16,341 bases of DNA from an uncultured Actinomycetes bacterium (lineage in GTDB: Bacteria > Actinomycetota > Actinomycetes > S36-B12), in assembly GCA_913061025.1 (NCBI GenBank), contig CAJXUJ010000014.1, positions 1 through 16,341 on the forward strand, written 5' to 3'. The translations under genes and the position numbers were made by a program. Shown here in pieces: positions 13,318-16,341 of the stretch (its first letter is position 1; each line of letters begins with the position of its first letter). A model generated the notes under the pieces. That model was not told the origin of the DNA, did not search any database, and worked only from the letters and a program-made list of their open reading frames with translations.

Positions 13318-14964
13318 ATGCCGGTCACCGTGACCATGCCGCAACTCGGCGAAAGCGTCACCGAAGGCACCATCACCCGCTGGCTCAAGAACGTCGGAGA
13401 CACCGTCAACGCCGACGAGCCACTGCTCGAGGTCTCCACCGACAAGGTCGACACCGAGATCCCCGCTCCCGCATCCGGTGTTCTCATCAGCATCGACGCT
13501 GATGAGGACCAGGTGGTCGAGGTGGGTGGTGTCCTCGGTGTGATCGGCGAGCCCGACGAAGCCCCGGCTGCCGCAGCGCCCGCCGAACCTGCAGCCCCAG
13601 CGGCCGAACCTGCAGCGCCCGCGGCACCCGCCCCGGTCGCCGGCGGTGGCGAGGACGTCGTCGTCGTTCTTCCTGCCTTGGGCGAGAGCGTCACCGAAGG
13701 TGTTGTGACCCGCTGGCTGAAGAACGTTGGAGACACCGTCAACGCCGATGAACCTCTTGTTGAGATCTCCACTGACAAGGTCGACACCGAGATCCCCGCG
13801 CCAGCGTCGGGCACACTGACATCCATTGCGGTCGAGGCCGACGGCACGGCAGAGGTTGGCGCGGAGATCGCACGCATTTCCACGGGTGCTGCCGCTCCGG
13901 CCGCTGTTCCAGCAAGCCCTGCTCCAGCAGCGCCCGCGCCCGCCGCCGAAGCAGCGCCGGAACCGACTCCGGCACCGGCCGCCCCTGCCTCCGCGGCTCC
14001 TGCTCCTGCTGCTCCAACATCCCCAGCGGCAGACACCAACGCCGGTGCCTACGTCACCCCGCTGGTCCGTCGACTCGCGGCTCAAAACGACATCGATCTG
14101 TCGACCATCACCGGCACCGGTGTCGGTGGACGGATCCGCAAGGCCGACGTCATGGCCGCCGTCGATGCTCGAGGCGCCGCGCAGCCAGCACCTGCCGCGA
14201 CAACAAGTGCCGCGCCGGCTGCAGCCGCACCGGAAGCATCGGCGCTGCGCGGACGCACCGAGAAGATGAGCCGGCTGCGTCGGGTCATCGCCGAACGCAT
14301 GGTCGAATCCCTGCAGACCTCGGCCCAATTGACCACCGTGGTCGAGGTCGACGTCACGCGCATCGCCGCGCTCCGCAACCGCGTCAAGGGCGACTTCGAA
14401 GCCCGCGAAGGCGTGAAGCTTTCATTCCTGCCGTTCTTCTGCAAGGCGGCGGTGGAAGCTCTGAAGGTCTATCCGCAGATCAACAGCTCAATCGACTTGC
14501 AGGCCGGCACCATCACCTACCACGAAGCAGAAAACCTAGGCATCGCCGTCGACACCGACCGCGGCCTGCTCGTTCCGGTCATCCGCGATGCAGGTGATCT
14601 CAACATCGCCGGGATCGCCCGACGTATCGCCGACCTTGCCGAGCGCACCCGCACCAACAAGGTTGCTCCCGATGAGCTATCCGGCGGCACTTTCACGGTC
14701 ACCAACACCGGCAGCCGCGGGGCCCTGTTCGACACCCCCATCATCAACATGCCGCAGGTTGCCATTCTGGGCACCGGTTCGGTTGTCAAGCGGCCGGTGG
14801 TGATCAGTGATGGCGGTCAGGACGTTATCGCTATCCGTTCGATGGTCTATCTCGCGCTGTCCTACGACCACCGCATCGTCGATGGCGCCGACGCCGCACG
14901 ATTCCTGAGCGCGGTCAAGGCCCGACTGGAAGAGGGAGCCTTCGACGCCGAACTCGGCGCGTAG
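13318..14964 (+). CDS. sucB: 2-oxoacid dehydrogenase E2 (dihydrolipoyl acyltransferase, SucB type)
   Basis: A 548-residue E2 core subunit that carries acyl groups on lipoyl-lysine and passes them to CoA. Order: lipoyl domain 1 (1-77, K43 in STDKVD), Ala/Pro-rich linker, lipoyl domain 2 (113-189, K154), long Ala/Pro linker, E3/E1-binding domain (244-282, VTPLVRRLAAQNDIDLSTIT), Ala/Pro linker, and catalytic domain (about 310-546) with H518 and D522 in SYDHRIVDG. The start has AAGGAG 5 nt upstream. Two lipoyl domains and the lpd neighbour match the actinobacterial enzyme annotated SucB, which can serve both pyruvate and 2-oxoglutarate dehydrogenase complexes; substrate cannot be fixed from sequence. 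No E1 gene and no lipA/lipB are in the window. Confidence 0.96.
   Translation: MPVTVTMPQLGESVTEGTITRWLKNVGDTVNADEPLLEVSTDKVDTEIPAPASGVLISIDADEDQVVEVGGVLGVIGEPDEAPAAAAPAEPAAPAAEPAAPAAPAPVAGGGEDVVVVLPALGESVTEGVVTRWLKNVGDTVNADEPLVEISTDKVDTEIPAPASGTLTSIAVEADGTAEVGAEIARISTGAAAPAAVPASPAPAAPAPAAEAAPEPTPAPAAPASAAPAPAAPTSPAADTNAGAYVTPLVRRLAAQNDIDLSTITGTGVGGRIRKADVMAAVDARGAAQPAPAATTSAAPAAAAPEASALRGRTEKMSRLRRVIAERMVESLQTSAQLTTVVEVDVTRIAALRNRVKGDFEAREGVKLSFLPFFCKAAVEALKVYPQINSSIDLQAGTITYHEAENLGIAVDTDRGLLVPVIRDAGDLNIAGIARRIADLAERTRTNKVAPDELSGGTFTVTNTGSRGALFDTPIINMPQVAILGTGSVVKRPVVISDGGQDVIAIRSMVYLALSYDHRIVDGADAARFLSAVKARLEEGAFDAELGA
13339..13818 (+). repeat. Internal duplication encoding the two lipoyl domains
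   Basis: Bases 13339-13485 and 13672-13818 encode nearly the same 49-residue segment, 333 nt apart (about 43 of 49 residues identical). Many differences at the DNA level are synonymous. The copies are separated by an Ala/Pro linker. Confidence 0.85.
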
Positions 14965-14967
14965 TTT
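14962..14967 (+). promoter_or_regulatory. Possible -10 box overlapping the sucB stop
   Basis: TAGTTT (TANNNT) begins with the sucB stop codon and lies 5 nt before the ATG of the antiporter gene, which has no Shine-Dalgarno. It may give the antiporter its own leaderless promoter. Confidence 0.35.
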
Positions 14968-14972
14968 CCACG

Positions 14973-15788
14973 ATGCTCACCAGCGGCCTGTGGTTCGCGG
15001 GCTCAATGGTCGGCATCATCCTTGTTGCACGCTTTGCGCTCTACGAGCCTGCGCAAAAGTTGGCGCGAGCAGGTGGTCTGTCACGTTCGGCAACCGGTCA
15101 GATGCTCGGATATCTCACGAGTGCACCCGAACTCGTCGCGACGGTCTTCGTTGCGACAACCGGGCTGTTCACCGTGGTCAGCACGAACATCCTCGGCAGC
15201 AACATCGTCAACACGATGCTCGCCGTGGTGGCGGGCCTGTGGTTCGCGCAGATCCGGCGATTGGCGGGGTCGGAGTTCCGCCTCGAACAGGCGATCCTCG
15301 CGGCAACACTCGTCATCCCGGTGCTCCTCCTGGTCACCGGCCAGGACACCGCGCTATGGAGCGGGATCGCGCTCTTCGCGGGCTACATCGCGTATCTGCG
15401 GGTCATGCGTAGCCGAAGTGAGGCCGGTGGCCCGGTCGAAGAAGCCGACGCAAGACGGCCGTGGCGCGCCAACCGCGCTTATATCGTCCTGCAGGTCGCC
15501 ATCCTGGTTGCTGGCCTAATCGGCCTGTACCTCCTCGGCGATGTGCTTGGCGACTCGGTCTACGAACTCGGCACGGCCTTTGCCGTCCCCGCCGTCGTCC
15601 TCGGTGGCCTGACTGCCATTGCGACGAGCTTGCCCGAACTCACGACCTTCTTCTCGTCCTTCGCCGCGCATAGGAAGGCCGGCACCGACGGGAACTCCGA
15701 GGTCATGCATAACCTGATGGCGAGCAACGTGGTGAACCTGTTCCTGGTCCAGGCGATCGGCGTTGCCGCCTACACCGCCTTCGCCTGA
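14973..15788 (+). CDS. CaCA-family cation antiporter (Na+/Ca2+ exchanger-like)
   Basis: A 271-residue integral membrane protein with the two inverted alpha-repeats of the Ca2+:cation antiporter superfamily. Repeat 1 (about 43-90) has YLTSAPELVATV with E53 and TNILGSNIVNTML. Repeat 2 (about 209-258) has AIATSLPELTTFFSSF with E222 and NLMASNVVNLFL. The two Glu in TSxPE are the expected cation-binding residues. A short basic cytoplasmic loop (about 145-168) separates the halves. The length is a little under the roughly 300-residue size of microbial exchangers. The transported ions cannot be determined. It starts 8 nt after sucB. No Shine-Dalgarno is visible. Confidence 0.82.
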   Translation: MLTSGLWFAGSMVGIILVARFALYEPAQKLARAGGLSRSATGQMLGYLTSAPELVATVFVATTGLFTVVSTNILGSNIVNTMLAVVAGLWFAQIRRLAGSEFRLEQAILAATLVIPVLLLVTGQDTALWSGIALFAGYIAYLRVMRSRSEAGGPVEEADARRPWRANRAYIVLQVAILVAGLIGLYLLGDVLGDSVYELGTAFAVPAVVLGGLTAIATSLPELTTFFSSFAAHRKAGTDGNSEVMHNLMASNVVNLFLVQAIGVAAYTAFA

Positions 15789-15831
15789 CGCGGGCTGTGG
15801 CCCGCACCACTCCGGCAAGCCGGAGAGCGTC
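15787..15831. other. Structured intergenic element with two hairpins and an outer stem
   Basis: Just after the antiporter stop, GGGC/GCCC with loop TGTG (15792-15803) and CTCCGG/CCGGAG with loop CAAG (15810-15825) form two hairpins. GACGC (15787-15791) and GCGTC (15827-15831) can pair around both, giving a three-way junction. No T-run follows, so it is not a classic terminator; it may slow or end transcription before the epimerase gene. Confidence 0.45.
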
Positions 15832-15851
15832 CTATGCGACATGCTTAGAGC

Positions 15852-16341
15852 ATGAAGGTTGCGGTTACCGGCGCGTCCGGACTCATCGGGTCAGCACTCG
15901 TTCCCCATCTGCGTGCGCGGGGAGATGAGGTCCTCAGGCTCGTCCGCCGACCCGCGGTCGCTCCCGACGAGGTCTCCTGGGATCCCACGGCCGGCACCGT
16001 GGACCTCGACGCGCTGGCGGGCATCGACGCGGTGGTCCACCTTGCTGGAGCCGGCGTGGGCGACCACCGCTGGACCGATGAATACAAGAAGACGATCCTG
16101 GATAGCCGAGTCGACGGCACCCACACCATCGTTCAGGCAATGACCGCGCTCGATCCCAAACCGCGCACTCTCGTCGCCGGATCGGCCATCGGTTGGTACG
16201 GCGAAACGGGTAATCGCGCCGTCGACGAACAGGCCCCGGCTGGTTCGGGCTTCCTCGCCGATGTGGTCCGCGCATGGGAAGCCGCCGCGGATCCCGCGGC
16301 CGAGGCGGGGATTCGCGTCACGCATGCCCGAACCGGACTCG
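15852..16341 (+). CDS. TIGR01777-type SDR epimerase, N-terminal part
   Basis: The frame starts at an ATG at 15852 and runs open through the window end (163 complete codons). It is an extended short-chain dehydrogenase/NAD-dependent epimerase: MKVAVTGASGLIGSALVPHL carries the Rossmann GxxGxxG (7-13), AVVHLAGAGVGDHRW (60-74) and AGSAIGWYGETG (109-120) with S111 and Y116 are hallmarks of the TIGR01777 (YfcH-like) family. Function of this family is poorly defined. The C-terminal half, including the DUF1731 region typical of the family, lies beyond the window. The start lacks a Shine-Dalgarno; CATGCT lies 6 nt upstream, a weak leaderless-type -10. Confidence 0.88.
   Translation, partial: MKVAVTGASGLIGSALVPHLRARGDEVLRLVRRPAVAPDEVSWDPTAGTVDLDALAGIDAVVHLAGAGVGDHRWTDEYKKTILDSRVDGTHTIVQAMTALDPKPRTLVAGSAIGWYGETGNRAVDEQAPAGSGFLADVVRAWEAAADPAAEAGIRVTHARTGL

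Noticed and set aside
11826..14039. A 737-codon open frame on the minus strand opposite lpd and sucB
   Set aside because: It is antisense to two unmistakable conserved genes. Its Ala/Gly/Ser-rich translation reflects the complement of the Ala/Pro linkers and GC-rich codon use.
13285..14328. A 347-codon minus-strand frame opposite sucB
   Set aside because: Low-complexity Gly/Arg/Cys-rich translation, antisense to the E2 gene, with no family resemblance.

Overview
The window is GC-rich, gene-dense bacterial DNA that reads as a chromosome segment of an actinomycete (Actinobacteria). The reasons are a nickel superoxide dismutase (SodN) with its dedicated protease, an anti-sigma/sigma pair of the actinobacterial UsfX-SigF type, a two-lipoyl-domain E2 next to pepA and lpd, and many genes that lack a Shine-Dalgarno sequence but carry a TANNNT-like -10 box 5-7 nt before the start codon (leaderless genes). 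The heliorhodopsin points to a sunlit aquatic lineage; a freshwater or marine planktonic actinobacterium is my inference. No transposase, integrase, tRNA, rRNA, CRISPR or phage gene is seen.

Layout. 1-149: C-terminal tail of a plus-strand membrane protein, probably an MFS transporter. 151-3708 (minus strand): a compact operon read as sodX (Ni-SOD maturation protease), then a 7TM-PAS sensor without a kinase domain, then a membrane histidine kinase, then a LuxR-type response regulator; the last three genes overlap or nearly touch. 3792-4202: sodN, divergent from sodX, closed by a strong bidirectional terminator (4224-4256) shared with a convergent secreted fibronectin-III protein (4274-5335). 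5441-5920: a SAT1-like GNAT acetyltransferase. 5928-6011: a possible 27-residue membrane peptide. 6114-6902: heliorhodopsin, convergent with a small secreted four-cysteine protein (6919-7302). 7377-9215: UsfX/RsbW-like anti-sigma factor, SigF-family sigma factor and a short CobT-like protein that appears to have lost its catalytic residues. 9212-10297 (minus): gcvT, sharing a CTAG stop with the preceding gene. 10352-14964: pepA, lpd and the E2 acyltransferase (sucB type). 14973-15788: a CaCA-family cation antiporter. 15852-16341: start of a TIGR01777-type SDR epimerase, cut by the window end.

How the genes fit together. The second half is central metabolism: glycine cleavage T-protein, E3 and E2 of a 2-oxoacid dehydrogenase (E3 also serves glycine cleavage) and leucyl aminopeptidase. 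The first half is sensing and stress: superoxide removal, a three-protein membrane signalling chain of unknown stimulus, a photoreceptor rhodopsin and a general-stress sigma module. The most interesting parts are heliorhodopsin with its inverted repeat and uncharacterised small neighbours, the sodX-linked split sensor system, and the degenerate CobT-like protein in the sigma operon. A functional link between light sensing and oxidative stress is suggested only by proximity.
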